A stretch of 64,000 nt of DNA, taken from contig JAGVLS010000018.1 of the NCBI GenBank assembly GCA_020054205.1, positions 186,001 through 250,000 on the forward strand. The letters are read 5' to 3'. The translations under genes were made by a program, and so were the position numbers. Below the pieces are notes generated by a model that had not been told where the DNA came from, made no database searches, and saw only the letters and a list, made by a program, of their open reading frames with translations. This document shows positions 35,871-44,315 of the stretch, one piece after another (the stretch's first letter is position 1; each line of letters starts with the position of its first letter). Source of the stretch: Candidatus Obscuribacterales bacterium. GTDB lineage: Bacteria > Cyanobacteriota > Vampirovibrionia > Obscuribacterales > Obscuribacteraceae.

Positions 35871-36563
35871 TTGGCTGATACTTACGATAAGCATAATAAG
35901 TCACCTGAGGCAGCTAATAATATAGCACCTGAGACAAACTCATTTAGCTCTTCGTTGGACAATGCAGGCTCACTTTCCAATAAAAACAATTTTTCTGCCT
36001 CGTCTTCATACGATTTTTTGTTTCAGAAAGAGAATTTTAGGGCTTTAAGTGCTCATGAGCATAAGTACGTACCCCTTTATTGTGTTGGTTGTAGGCGTCT
36101 TTTTGCAGAAGCAGAAGTATATGGTTTTAGAAGAGGAATGTTGCATGAGATCAAATGTTGGTGTGGTGCAGAAGGAATACCTCTAGCTAAGCAAGATGCT
36201 AAGCATAATTTAGCTTTAGAAAAGGCCAAATCAACTGGTGGACAAAGGACAAAAGCAGTAGCGGCAGCTTCCAAAGTTTTGCCTCAAGGAAAAAATAAAA
36301 CAAAAGCAGCATTATTGGCCTTGTTTTTAGGATTTATTGGTATTCATAAGTTTTATTTGGGTGAAAGAATTACTGGTGTTTTATATTTATTATGGTGCTG
36401 GACTTTAATACCATTTCTTATTTCGCTTTACGAGGCATTTAATTTATTTCAAATGTCATTGGTGAATTTCAATATGACATACAATATTGAGATTATTTTG
36501 GCCCAAATAGAACCTCAAGAAGAAAAATCTTCTGGTAAAGCTGATGTTTTTACTGTGCAATAA
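35871..36563 (+). CDS. TM2-domain protein with zinc-finger-like segment
   Basis: The N-terminal 60 residues are low-complexity, rich in Asn and Ser. A CVGC...KCWCG pair (residues of about 70-105) may bind zinc. The C-terminal half is a TM2 domain: FLGFIGIHKFYLGERITGVL followed by two membrane helices and a short polar turn. TM2 proteins occur widely with unknown function. TTG 35871 has AGGAG about 10 bases upstream. The gene for pterin dehydratase follows after 17 bases. Confidence 0.7.
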   Translation: MADTYDKHNKSPEAANNIAPETNSFSSSLDNAGSLSNKNNFSASSSYDFLFQKENFRALSAHEHKYVPLYCVGCRRLFAEAEVYGFRRGMLHEIKCWCGAEGIPLAKQDAKHNLALEKAKSTGGQRTKAVAAASKVLPQGKNKTKAALLALFLGFIGIHKFYLGERITGVLYLLWCWTLIPFLISLYEAFNLFQMSLVNFNMTYNIEIILAQIEPQEEKSSGKADVFTVQ

Positions 36564-36580
36564 AAAAGAGCACGATAATT

Positions 36581-36910
36581 ATGTCTTTAGCAAAAAGAAC
36601 ATGTAAACCATGTAAAGGAAATATTCCAGCGCTTACCAGGCAAGAATTTGAGCCTTTATTGGCTGAAATTGATAATTGGCAAGTTAAAGACGATAAGCTA
36701 CTTACAAAAACATATCGTTTGAAAAATTTTGTTCAATCACTAGATCTAGCAAATAAAATTGGCGCTATTTCTGAAGAGCAAGGTCATCATCCTGATTTGC
36801 TTATACGTTATGGTGAATTGAAAGTAGACATTTGGACGCATAAGATTAATGGGCTGACAGAAGCAGATTTTATACTGGCTGCCAAAATAGATGCGTTAAA
36901 TGCTCAATAA
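36581..36910 (+). CDS. phhB: 4a-hydroxytetrahydrobiopterin dehydratase (PCD)
   Basis: This 109-residue pterin-4a-carbinolamine dehydratase has EEQGHHPDLL carrying the catalytic His pair, then VDIWTHKINGLTEADF. It dehydrates 4a-hydroxy-pterin back to the quinonoid form; in many bacteria PCD-like proteins also support folate or molybdopterin chemistry. The pteridine-reductase-like SDR at 40150 may be related in function. An N-terminal Cys-rich stretch (TCKPCKGNIPAL) is common in bacterial members. Confidence 0.88.
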   Translation: MSLAKRTCKPCKGNIPALTRQEFEPLLAEIDNWQVKDDKLLTKTYRLKNFVQSLDLANKIGAISEEQGHHPDLLIRYGELKVDIWTHKINGLTEADFILAAKIDALNAQ

Positions 36911-36925
36911 GCTGTAGTTTAGATA

Positions 36926-38665
36926 CTAGTCGTTAAACCAACTTTTAGTTGTACCATAGCCTGTGCTTGCTTGAGCAGGTGTTTCTTCGACTTTCTTTTC
37001 TTCAATCTTCTTTTCTGCACCTTTTATTTTATCTGTTTTGTTCAAGCTAGTTGGATAAGCGTTGAAACAGCCATTGTTAGAAAGAATATTTCGACGAATA
37101 GCATCTTTATCAGCATTATTTGTTGTGAGATCAGTGTAAATCCAGAGTAATTGACTTGTCGTCAATAAACTTAGACCTTTTCGTTGAGCAAATTCATTCA
37201 TTGATTCTGAAAAATCATCTTCATTACGACTTGCTGGTGGACGGTCCGCCCAAGTGCTTACTATTAATACACCTTTAGGCTCTATTTCGTGGGTGCCCCA
37301 ATATGAGCTGACAGATGCTGCTAACTTAGCTAATTCTGATGGTCTAGCTTGTGTTTGAGTGTAAACAGTCTGCACAATGGCTTCAATCTTATCGCTATCG
37401 AGAAGCCAGAATTCATCTATATTTTGAGCTTCAAGGCCGGCTTTGGTAACTTGCCATCCTAAGAGTTCAAATACTCTTGTACAAGCTTCAGACAAATATT
37501 TTCCATCTGCCGACACAAGAGCATTCTTTATATCTTCCATGGACTCAATTTGTTTTGACAAATCAGTAATTCTAATTTGTGCTTGTCTAACTTCTTCATT
37601 TAGATCGCTTAGTCTTGACCTTAATTGATCCAATTCTTCAAAAGAATATTTTTCACACCAATCTGGTACTATCATGTTGCTTACTTTATTTTCCATCTTT
37701 TTCATTAAGTCCTCGGCTGGAGATTGACCATTGCCATAAGAGGCAGTAATTGATTCACTTAATAATGTATTAGGTTCAGGGTTTTGCCCAAAGTCTATAT
37801 TAAGTCCGTCGGTAAGCTCTGTATTAGGCAAACTTTGAGGGCTACTCTTTTTATTAATAGGCATATTTGGCGCTATATTATTTAACAAATTAGAAAATGA
37901 AGATTGGTTGGAAACATCTTCTTTAGCAAATGATGTTTCTTCAGCTTTTTTCTTGCCTTTTTTGCGAGAACTCCACCATTTTTGGATACATTCTTCCAAA
38001 GCTTCTTCATAACGAGCTTCAAAAGGAAATGGTAAGAAAACAATGCCACCACCATTGGTTTTAGTATCCAACCAAGCAGATGTGCATTTATTTGAACCAG
38101 CTGTAGCTAAAGGAGTATAACCTTCAGATAAATTGTCAACGCGAATGATTGTACTCCATTCTAAGTTAGGCAATTTAAAAAATTCGTAGAAAGGGGATTC
38201 TTCGCCAGCATTTGTTGGTTCTATTACTTTGCCTCTAATCGTTGCACTCATATTGCGACTATCGGAATTGTGAGACTTGTCTGGTACCCATTTATTAAGC
38301 CAGGAATAATTATCCAAATTTATAGAGCCATTAATAATCGAAAAAGGTGGTGCTAAGAAATAAATTAATAAGCCACCTTTATTAATGAAATTATCAAGTT
38401 CATCTTTTACTGAATTTAAATCATTGGAAATAGATTGAATTAAATCATCATCTGCCTTATAAGAAGTCATTCCATCTACTTGTAAGACTTCAATTTGTCG
38501 TAAAATGTCAGACTGTTCATCAAATAAATGTAAAATGCTTACCGGATTAATAACTGCTACATCAAACTGTGACAGGGGTTTGGTTTGACCAGGTTTAATG
38601 GTCGAAGAAATTCCAAAACCCGGGCAATTAATCCTTAATACTTGTTCTTTAGATAAAGTCTTCAT
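36926..38665 (-). CDS. Large hypothetical protein with coiled coil and restriction-endonuclease-like C-domain
   Basis: Three parts can be seen in 579 residues. The N-domain (about 1-230) resembles a GATase/flavodoxin-like fold (DVAVINPVSIL, NKGGLLIYFLAPP). A polar linker follows, then a coiled coil (about 345-390, YSFEELDQLRSRL onward). The C-domain (about 395-520) resembles PD-(D/E)xK folds (ACTRVFELLGWQVTKAG, DEFWLLDSDKIEAIVQTVY), where the usual ExK appears lost, then GVLIVSTWADRPPASR. No family name can be given. It may be a binding rather than a cutting protein. It is divergent from ispH. Confidence 0.55.
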   Translation of the reverse strand: MKTLSKEQVLRINCPGFGISSTIKPGQTKPLSQFDVAVINPVSILHLFDEQSDILRQIEVLQVDGMTSYKADDDLIQSISNDLNSVKDELDNFINKGGLLIYFLAPPFSIINGSINLDNYSWLNKWVPDKSHNSDSRNMSATIRGKVIEPTNAGEESPFYEFFKLPNLEWSTIIRVDNLSEGYTPLATAGSNKCTSAWLDTKTNGGGIVFLPFPFEARYEEALEECIQKWWSSRKKGKKKAEETSFAKEDVSNQSSFSNLLNNIAPNMPINKKSSPQSLPNTELTDGLNIDFGQNPEPNTLLSESITASYGNGQSPAEDLMKKMENKVSNMIVPDWCEKYSFEELDQLRSRLSDLNEEVRQAQIRITDLSKQIESMEDIKNALVSADGKYLSEACTRVFELLGWQVTKAGLEAQNIDEFWLLDSDKIEAIVQTVYTQTQARPSELAKLAASVSSYWGTHEIEPKGVLIVSTWADRPPASRNEDDFSESMNEFAQRKGLSLLTTSQLLWIYTDLTTNNADKDAIRRNILSNNGCFNAYPTSLNKTDKIKGAEKKIEEKKVEETPAQASTGYGTTKSWFND

Positions 38666-38751
38666 TGTTTCACCTTTAGTAAATATGGCTTATGTTTGAC
38701 ACAGTCTTTTTGCCTTATACCCGCTTGTTAGCAATTACATGCTTATTGGAT

Positions 38752-38782
38752 TACATAAAATTTGAATTTAAAAGATTGTCAA
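38752..38782 (-). promoter_or_regulatory. Candidate minus-strand promoter for the gene at 38665
   Basis: On the minus strand TTGACA (38777-38782) and TATGTA (38752-38757) are separated by 19 bases, slightly wider than ideal. It lies about 85 bases before the ATG at 38665. Confidence 0.25.
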
Positions 38783-38802
38783 GAGGTATTTGAAATAACA
38801 CT

Positions 38803-38845
38803 ATAACGACCAAAAGCTATGACCTGAAACTCATTTGGTCGTTAT
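38803..38845. repeat. Perfect 12-bp inverted repeat upstream of ispH
   Basis: ATAACGACCAAA (38803-38814) and TTTGGTCGTTAT (38834-38845) are perfect complements around a 19-base spacer. No T-tract follows, so it is not a simple terminator. It lies in the divergent region between the large hypothetical gene and ispH, about 90 bases before ispH. It could be an operator for a dimeric regulator or a hairpin in the ispH leader. Confidence 0.6.
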
Positions 38846-38935
38846 GAAACTTAAACCAAACGTCATAATAATACTGTTTAGCTAGATTCGAACTACTTTC
38901 TTGGGTAAAATCAGAGTTCATTTAATTGATATCAA

Positions 38936-40141
38936 TTGTGCCATTTGGATATTCTCAACTCAATGCTCAAAGTCAACTCAAAATATCATCGCAAAGGTTT
39001 CGGACTAAAGGAACTTATCCAAGAAGAATTATCCCAAGAGTATGATTCTCAACTTATTGCTGATATCAGAAAAAATGGTGGTAGTTTTAAATTAGAAGAT
39101 GTAACTATCAAATTAGCGCAAGCATTTGGATTTTGTTGGGGTGTGGATCGTGCTGTTTCTATGGCTTATGAAACACGCAAACAATTTCCTGATAGGAATA
39201 TTTGGATTACAAACGAAATTATTCATAATCCGCTAGTCAATGTCAATTTGCGGCAAATGAATATTTCTTTTGTGCCAATTATCAATAACGATATAAAAGA
39301 TTTTTCTTGTATTGGAGATGGGGACGTTGTAATTCTTCCTGCTTTTGGTGCTTCTATTGAAGAAATGAAACTTCTTGAGTCAAAGAATTGTGAAATTGTT
39401 GATACAACTTGCCCTTGGGTATCGCGTGTTTGGAATCGTGTAGATAAATACAAAAAAGCTGATTTTACAGCTATTATTCATGGCAAATATAATCATGAAG
39501 AAACAATTGCTACATCGTCTAGGGCAGAACATTATTTGATAGTACAAAATTTGGAAGAAGCTGAGTGGGTGGCAAACTATATTTTAAATGGTGGAAAAAA
39601 AGAAGAGTTTTTGACGAAATTTAAAGACGCATGCTCTAAAGGTTTTGATCCTGATATTCATTTGAATCATTTAGGTGTAGCCAATCAAACTACAATGCTT
39701 AAAGGTGAGACTGAACAAATTGGTAAATTAATTGAGCAAACAATGCTCAAAAAATTTGGACCAATGTCTTTAAATGATCATTTTTTAAGTCCAGGCGATA
39801 CGATATGTGATGCTACTCAAGAACGTCAGGACGCGATGCTTAATTTGGTTGAAGAACATTTAGATGTTGTCTTAGTAATTGGTGGATATAATTCTTCAAA
39901 TACCGGGCATTTGCACGAAATAGCTATAAAAAAAGGACTGACTGCATATCATATTGATGGTCCAGGTTGTATTGCGGCAAATAATACTTTATGGCATAAA
40001 CCTATTGATAGCAAAGAAAGAATAAGTACTTCTCCCTGGTTGCCGAAAGGCGAAATAACTGTTGGTATTACAGCTGGTGCATCTACTCCCGATCAAGTAA
40101 TTGCAGGAGTAATAGAACGCATTATGGAAGCTAGGGAGTAA
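38936..40141 (+). CDS. ispH: 4-hydroxy-3-methylbut-2-enyl diphosphate reductase, cyanobacterial long form
   Basis: IspH makes IPP and DMAPP from HMBPP in the MEP pathway. The three cluster cysteines are C67 (FGFCWGV), C159 (DTTCPWV) and C291 (DTICDATQERQ). At about 400 residues this is the cyanobacterial/plant type, recognisable by YHRKGFG, ITNEIIHNP, IIHGKYNHEETIATSS and GGYNSSNTGHLHEIA; ordinary bacterial IspH has about 310 residues. The start is uncertain: TTG 38936 gives the listed form, and ATG 38963 would fit the conserved part equally well. The gene is a strong phylogenetic marker. Confidence 0.93.
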   Translation: MCHLDILNSMLKVNSKYHRKGFGLKELIQEELSQEYDSQLIADIRKNGGSFKLEDVTIKLAQAFGFCWGVDRAVSMAYETRKQFPDRNIWITNEIIHNPLVNVNLRQMNISFVPIINNDIKDFSCIGDGDVVILPAFGASIEEMKLLESKNCEIVDTTCPWVSRVWNRVDKYKKADFTAIIHGKYNHEETIATSSRAEHYLIVQNLEEAEWVANYILNGGKKEEFLTKFKDACSKGFDPDIHLNHLGVANQTTMLKGETEQIGKLIEQTMLKKFGPMSLNDHFLSPGDTICDATQERQDAMLNLVEEHLDVVLVIGGYNSSNTGHLHEIAIKKGLTAYHIDGPGCIAANNTLWHKPIDSKERISTSPWLPKGEITVGITAGASTPDQVIAGVIERIMEARE

Positions 40142-40149
40142 TCAACAAA

Positions 40150-40899
40150 TTGGCTCAAGGCGATAAAAATGGTACTGCTCTTGTTACTGCCGGTGCTAAA
40201 CGAATTGGCAGAGCCATTGCTCTAAAATTGGCAGATTTAGGTTTTGATATTGCTTTACACTTTAATTCATCGAATAAAGAAGCTGAATTAACAAAGCGTG
40301 ATATAGAAAATAAAGGAAGAACTTGTTTGTTGTTTCAAGCAAATTTAAATGATTCGCATGAGACATCCAAATTAATTGAAAGTATTACTAATAAGATGCC
40401 TAATATTAGCCTACTTATAAATAATGCTTCTGTATTTAAAAGAATCAATTTTTTAGATTCTACTATTGATGATTTTGAACATAATTTCAATATTCATGTA
40501 AAAACACCATATATTTTAACGCGTGATTTTGCTAAGTATTGTCGAGATGGGCAAGTGATTAATATAATTGATGCAAATATAGTGCATTACCAAACTAATT
40601 ATTTTCCTTATTTATTGACGAAAAAAGTTCTATCTGAATTTACAATGATGGCTGCTTGTGAATTAGCACCAAATATACGGGTAAATGCTATTGCACCAGG
40701 TTTAATTATGCCGCCTGCTGGTAGGGAAGACCGTTTGGATCGCAAAGATAATTTATTGCAACACACAGCTTCTGTAGACTATGTATTATTGGCAATGGAA
40801 TATTTGCTTGTTAATAAACATGTTACCGGACAATCTTTATTTGTTGATGGTGGTGATCATCTTGTTCGTGTGAGACAAGATACGATTAAATCGCTGTGA
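40150..40899 (+). CDS. Short-chain dehydrogenase, pteridine-reductase-like
   Basis: This classical SDR has the NADP site TAGAKRIGRAIA, NNASVF in place of NNAG, the catalytic Y-x3-K in YLLTK, and the typical end NVRVNAIAPG-like (NIRVNAIAPGLIMPP) and VDGG. Details such as GAKRIGRAIA and HFNSS resemble PTR1/FolM, which reduce dihydro- to tetrahydropteridines. It starts at TTG, 8 bases after ispH, with GGGAG upstream inside the ispH end, so it is probably co-transcribed with ispH. Substrate assignment is tentative. Confidence 0.75.
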   Translation: MAQGDKNGTALVTAGAKRIGRAIALKLADLGFDIALHFNSSNKEAELTKRDIENKGRTCLLFQANLNDSHETSKLIESITNKMPNISLLINNASVFKRINFLDSTIDDFEHNFNIHVKTPYILTRDFAKYCRDGQVINIIDANIVHYQTNYFPYLLTKKVLSEFTMMAACELAPNIRVNAIAPGLIMPPAGREDRLDRKDNLLQHTASVDYVLLAMEYLLVNKHVTGQSLFVDGGDHLVRVRQDTIKSL

Positions 40900-40905
40900 G
40901 GCAAA

Positions 40906-41424
40906 TTATTGTAAAGGAACTGTTTTAATATCTTTAGTTTCTTCAATAGGAGTTGGAATATCTTTTGTTTCATTTAAAGGAGTTGGGATATCTTTAGTTT
41001 CTTCAATAGGAGTTGGGATATCTTTAGTTTCGTTTAAAGGAGTTGGGATATCTTTAGTTTCTTCAATAGGAGTTGGAATATCTTTTGTTTCATTTAAAGG
41101 AGTTGGGATATCTTTAGTTTCTTCAATAGGAGTTGGAATATCTTTTGTTTCATTTAAAGGTGTTGGGATATTTTTAGTTTCTTCAATAGGAGTTGGAATA
41201 TCTTTTGTTTCGTTTAAAGGTGTTGGGATATTTTTAGTTTCTTCAATAGGAGTTGGAATATCTTTTGTTTCGTTTAAAGGCGTTGGAATATCTTTAGTCT
41301 CAACAGGCACTGTTTTGATATAGCCGCCATTATCAGTACTTCCTGTTTGAGCATAAGTTGTATTGGCGATAAAACCGAAAGACAATATCAATAAAGACAA
41401 ACTTTTTGTTAATGGCATTGGCAA
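40906..41424 (-). CDS. Secreted protein made of 10-residue Pro/Thr/Glu repeats
   Basis: A signal peptide (about 1-25, ending TYA-Q) precedes twelve tandem 10-residue units (residues 44-163) that alternate strictly between K(D/N)IPTPLNET and KDIPTPIEET, giving a 20-residue higher-order period. The array is framed by IKTVPVET and IKTVPLQ. Extended, proline-rich and acidic, it resembles a cell-surface spacer or stalk, possibly spanning the periplasm. No catalytic domain is present. It is convergent with the SDR gene. Confidence 0.7.
   Translation of the reverse strand: MPMPLTKSLSLLILSFGFIANTTYAQTGSTDNGGYIKTVPVETKDIPTPLNETKDIPTPIEETKNIPTPLNETKDIPTPIEETKNIPTPLNETKDIPTPIEETKDIPTPLNETKDIPTPIEETKDIPTPLNETKDIPTPIEETKDIPTPLNETKDIPTPIEETKDIKTVPLQ
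40936..41295 (-). repeat. Tandem repeat, six 60-bp units inside a coding sequence
   Basis: Six nearly identical 60-bp units (each two 30-bp half-units) encode the IPTP repeats of the protein above. Few base differences separate units, mostly C/T or A/G changes, which points to recent expansion or active homogenisation. Repeat number is likely variable between strains. Confidence 0.85.
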
Positions 41425-41655
41425 ATATTCCTTAATGAAATGACAAGAATTAGTTAAAAGCTAATGTATTGATTAAACCATATCTCAGGGCTATTGGTTT
41501 TAGTCAAGTGTTATCAAGCGGAAATGTATTTTTTGTTTGCTGCCTACTTAGTTTGGATTATCAAACTTGATGTTACATTGGAAATAAAAGAGCAATAATA
41601 AATTTAAATCATAGTATAGTTTTGTTTGCTTACTTTAATTGGACAGGTGAAGGCA

Positions 41656-41853
41656 ATGAAAAAATTACTGAAAACAATTAATGAAAAACTATTATCGCGA
41701 CAAAAGAAAGAATCTTTTTCTGTTTTTACAGAAGTTGATAATGAAAAAATTGCTGAAAGAGCCCATCAGTTATGGCTGGCTAGAGGTGGCAATCATGGTA
41801 ATGATTGGCAAGATTGGCTTAGCGCTGAACAAGAACTAAGAATTCAAAATTAA
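41656..41853 (+). CDS. DUF2934 family protein
   Basis: The 65-residue product has a basic N-terminus (KKLLKTINEKLL) and the DUF2934 core: IAERAHQLWLARGG, then GNDWQDWLSAEQEL. The family is small and of unknown function. ATG 41656 directly follows AAGG; the frame is also open upstream to TTG 41626 and GTG 41647, so the exact start is unsure. Confidence 0.7.
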   Translation: MKKLLKTINEKLLSRQKKESFSVFTEVDNEKIAERAHQLWLARGGNHGNDWQDWLSAEQELRIQN

Positions 41854-41855
41854 GA

Positions 41856-42938
41856 TTATTTTGCACTTTCTAAAGTATTCAAATTATCAGATGCAGTTTT
41901 AAATTTTGGATTGATTTCTAAAGCTTTTTTGTATTGAATACGAGCATCATCCTTGCGCCCTGCTGTTTCCAAAAACTTAGCGTAAGCTGAAATCACTAAT
42001 ACATCTTTTGGATTCATTTTTAGAGTTTCTTTGTAATGAGCTTCTGCTTCAGTTTTATTGCCAGCTTTTGCTAGCAAATCTGCAAGTCGAATATGAGCTG
42101 GTGTAAATTGAGGAAATATCTTAATAGCTTTTTGTTGCATTGATATTCCTTCATTAACAAAACCTTTTTGTGCTCGTGCCCAACCTAAGCCACTTAATGC
42201 GTTTGGATGATTGGGGGATAATTTCAAGGCATGTTTGAAAGCTTCCAGTGCTTCATCTATATTGCCATTATCTAGATGAATGTTGCCCAAGTTTACCCAA
42301 GCCTCAGGAATATTTTTATTTATTTCTAGAGCTTTTTCTTCTTCAGCTACAGCTTGTTTGTAATTACCTTTTTTAGCAAGCAATATACCTAAATTTAAGT
42401 GAACAACCGGATTGTCTGGCTTAATTTCTTGTGCTTTTGTAAAAGCAGCTATAGCTTCGTCGAGCTTTCCAGCATTTAGATAAGCAATACCTAAATCAAG
42501 ATGTGAACCAAAACTGGTTGGTTTCAATTTAACTGCTTGTTGAAATTCAGCAATCGCCTCATCAAATTTACCCTGATTGGCATAAATTTGGCCAAGAATA
42601 ACGTGGCTCAGAAAATAACTAGGATCTAGTTTAATTGCTGTTTTTTCTTCTAAAATTGCTGTGTCATAATCATTTAAAGCAGCCAGCGACGCTCCAAGTC
42701 GTTCATGAGCTTTTGCACTATCTGGATTTTGTCTAATTATTTCTCTAAAGAGTTCAGAGGCATCTTTATATTTTGCTCGTGCCATTAAGGTATCACCTTT
42801 TTTGATTTGACTTTCAATGTCTTCTTGAGAAAAGGCAGGAGTAAAAACAAATGCTGAAAGACAAAGTGTCGCCATGAATGACTTAAATAATTTGTTGTTT
42901 TTATTGCTTTTATTATTCGAATAAAATTGTATTTTCAA
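41856..42938 (-). CDS. Secreted TPR protein
   Basis: A signal peptide (ending FTPAFSQ) precedes nine or so consecutive TPR units covering nearly the whole protein (for example AHERLGASLAALNDYDTAIL and AWVNLGNIHLDNGNIDEAL). TTG 42938 is chosen because GGAG lies 8 bases before it; the frame remains open 21 codons upstream to 43001. It is expected to be a periplasmic protein-protein scaffold. No other domain is present. Confidence 0.75.
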   Translation of the reverse strand: MKIQFYSNNKSNKNNKLFKSFMATLCLSAFVFTPAFSQEDIESQIKKGDTLMARAKYKDASELFREIIRQNPDSAKAHERLGASLAALNDYDTAILEEKTAIKLDPSYFLSHVILGQIYANQGKFDEAIAEFQQAVKLKPTSFGSHLDLGIAYLNAGKLDEAIAAFTKAQEIKPDNPVVHLNLGILLAKKGNYKQAVAEEEKALEINKNIPEAWVNLGNIHLDNGNIDEALEAFKHALKLSPNHPNALSGLGWARAQKGFVNEGISMQQKAIKIFPQFTPAHIRLADLLAKAGNKTEAEAHYKETLKMNPKDVLVISAYAKFLETAGRKDDARIQYKKALEINPKFKTASDNLNTLESAK

Positions 42939-43087
42939 TGTTCTTGCTCCATTATTTATTGCATTTTCTCTTGGCAGGGGATGCCGCCAAAGTAGTGCCA
43001 AAAATAATATTGTATCTCTATGACATTTGCCTCTATGGTTTTTGCAAGCAAGTTTGTTAGTTAGGAAGTAACAATTGACCTTTTATC

Positions 43088-43116
43088 ATGACAATTTCCT
43101 ATGACTAGGTTACGAT
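43088..43116 (+). promoter_or_regulatory. Candidate promoter of the hem operon
   Basis: ATGACA (43088-43093) and TACGAT (43111-43116) have the ideal 17-base spacing. The transcript would begin near 43123 and carry the hairpin at 43167-43185 in its leader. The match is moderate. Confidence 0.35.
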
Positions 43117-43166
43117 TAGCGCTTGTATTTTAAGGGTCAAGAATTAGGCAAAAAGAGGTAATTTAT

Positions 43167-43185
43167 ATTGCCATCTCTTGGCAAT
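43167..43185 (+). promoter_or_regulatory. Short hairpin in the hemE leader
   Basis: ATTGCCA (43167-43173) and TGGCAAT (43179-43185) form a perfect 7-bp stem with a 5-base loop, about 40 bases before the hemE ATG and just after an AGAGG element (43154-43158). A 13-codon frame starts at TTG 43168. Possibly a translational control element; no known motif. Confidence 0.35.
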
Positions 43186-43225
43186 CACCCGGTCTTATTG
43201 TTTATTTGATTATCTGGATAGAACA

Positions 43226-44314
43226 ATGATTAATTTAAGTGAGCTTGATAATAACCAAAAAACATCTTTAGCTAATAGTGCTTTTCTTAAGTCTTGTCGA
43301 GGCGAATCTACAGATCACAAACCAATATGGCTAATGCGTCAAGCTGGACGTTATCAAAAAGAATTTCAAAACATTCGCAAAAAAGTTAGCCTACTAGAAC
43401 TTTGTAAAAGACCAGATTTAGTTAGTGAAGTAACACTTTTGCCGGTGCAACAATTAAATGTTGATGCTGCAATTATTTTTGCTGATATTTTATTGCCGCT
43501 TGATGCTATGGGAGCAGGTCTATCATATGTAGAAGGCAAAGGACCTGTAATTGAAAACGCCGTATCTTCGTTAGCGGACATGGCTAATTTAAAAACAATT
43601 GAGCCTAATGATTTAAATTATGTGATGGATGCAATTAAATTAACAAGGCAAAATCTTAAAGCAGATATTCCTTTAATAGGTTTTGCTGGTGCACCATTTA
43701 CACTGGTCTCTTATTTAGTAGAGGGTGGTTCGACACGTGATTTTAAAAAAACAAAATTATTTATGTACAAACAAAGTGATGTTTTTCATGCATTAATGGA
43801 GACGATTAGTGAATTTACTTGGCGTTATTTAAACGAGCAAATAAATGCTGGTGTGCAGGCAATACAATTATTTGACAGTTGGGTTGGTTGTTTAAGTCCT
43901 AGCGATTATAAACAATTTGTTTTACCTTATAGTAAAAAAATCTTTGATAATGTAAAAAAATCTACTACTTCTATTTCCCATATTCCTGCTATTCATTTTG
44001 CTACATCGTCTTATGGCTTACTTGAATTAATGAGAGAAGCTGGAGGAGATGTATTTGGTGTAGATTGGCGTGCGCCAATTGATAATGCGTGGCAAAAAAT
44101 TGGTCATGATAGAGCAATTCAAGGAAATTTGGATCCACATGTTTTATTTGCCGATAAAAAGATGATTCTAGAAAAGACAAAAGAAATTCTTCGGGCAACC
44201 AAAGACAAACACGGACATATCTTCAATCTTGGGCATGGAGTATTACCAGCAACAAGCGTTGATAATGTTAAATATCTAGTTGAAATAGTGCATGATCTTG
44301 GAGGCAATAAATAA
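43226..44314 (+). CDS. hemE: Uroporphyrinogen decarboxylase
   Basis: HemE converts uroporphyrinogen III to coproporphyrinogen III. WLMRQAGRYQKEF, the acidic FADILLPLDAMG, GFAGAPFTLVSYLVEGG, FDSWVGCLSP and LGHGVLP are all diagnostic. ATG 43226 gives 362 residues, normal length; an in-frame TTG 43178 would add 16. It begins the hemE-hemH-hemY cluster; hemH starts directly after its stop. Confidence 0.93.
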   Translation: MINLSELDNNQKTSLANSAFLKSCRGESTDHKPIWLMRQAGRYQKEFQNIRKKVSLLELCKRPDLVSEVTLLPVQQLNVDAAIIFADILLPLDAMGAGLSYVEGKGPVIENAVSSLADMANLKTIEPNDLNYVMDAIKLTRQNLKADIPLIGFAGAPFTLVSYLVEGGSTRDFKKTKLFMYKQSDVFHALMETISEFTWRYLNEQINAGVQAIQLFDSWVGCLSPSDYKQFVLPYSKKIFDNVKKSTTSISHIPAIHFATSSYGLLELMREAGGDVFGVDWRAPIDNAWQKIGHDRAIQGNLDPHVLFADKKMILEKTKEILRATKDKHGHIFNLGHGVLPATSVDNVKYLVEIVHDLGGNK

Positions 44315-44315
44315 T

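Noticed and set aside
38880-38935. tRNA remnant suggested by a GATTCGAAC-like segment
   Set aside because: No matching acceptor stem or anticodon arm can be drawn around it.
40936-41295. CRISPR array
   Set aside because: The 30/60-bp units are contiguous without unique spacers and stay in frame as coding sequence for a repeat protein.
41580-41655. Longer DUF2934 protein from TTG 41626 or GTG 41647
   Set aside because: The extra residues do not match the family; AAGG next to ATG 41656 and family length favour the short form, though not conclusively.
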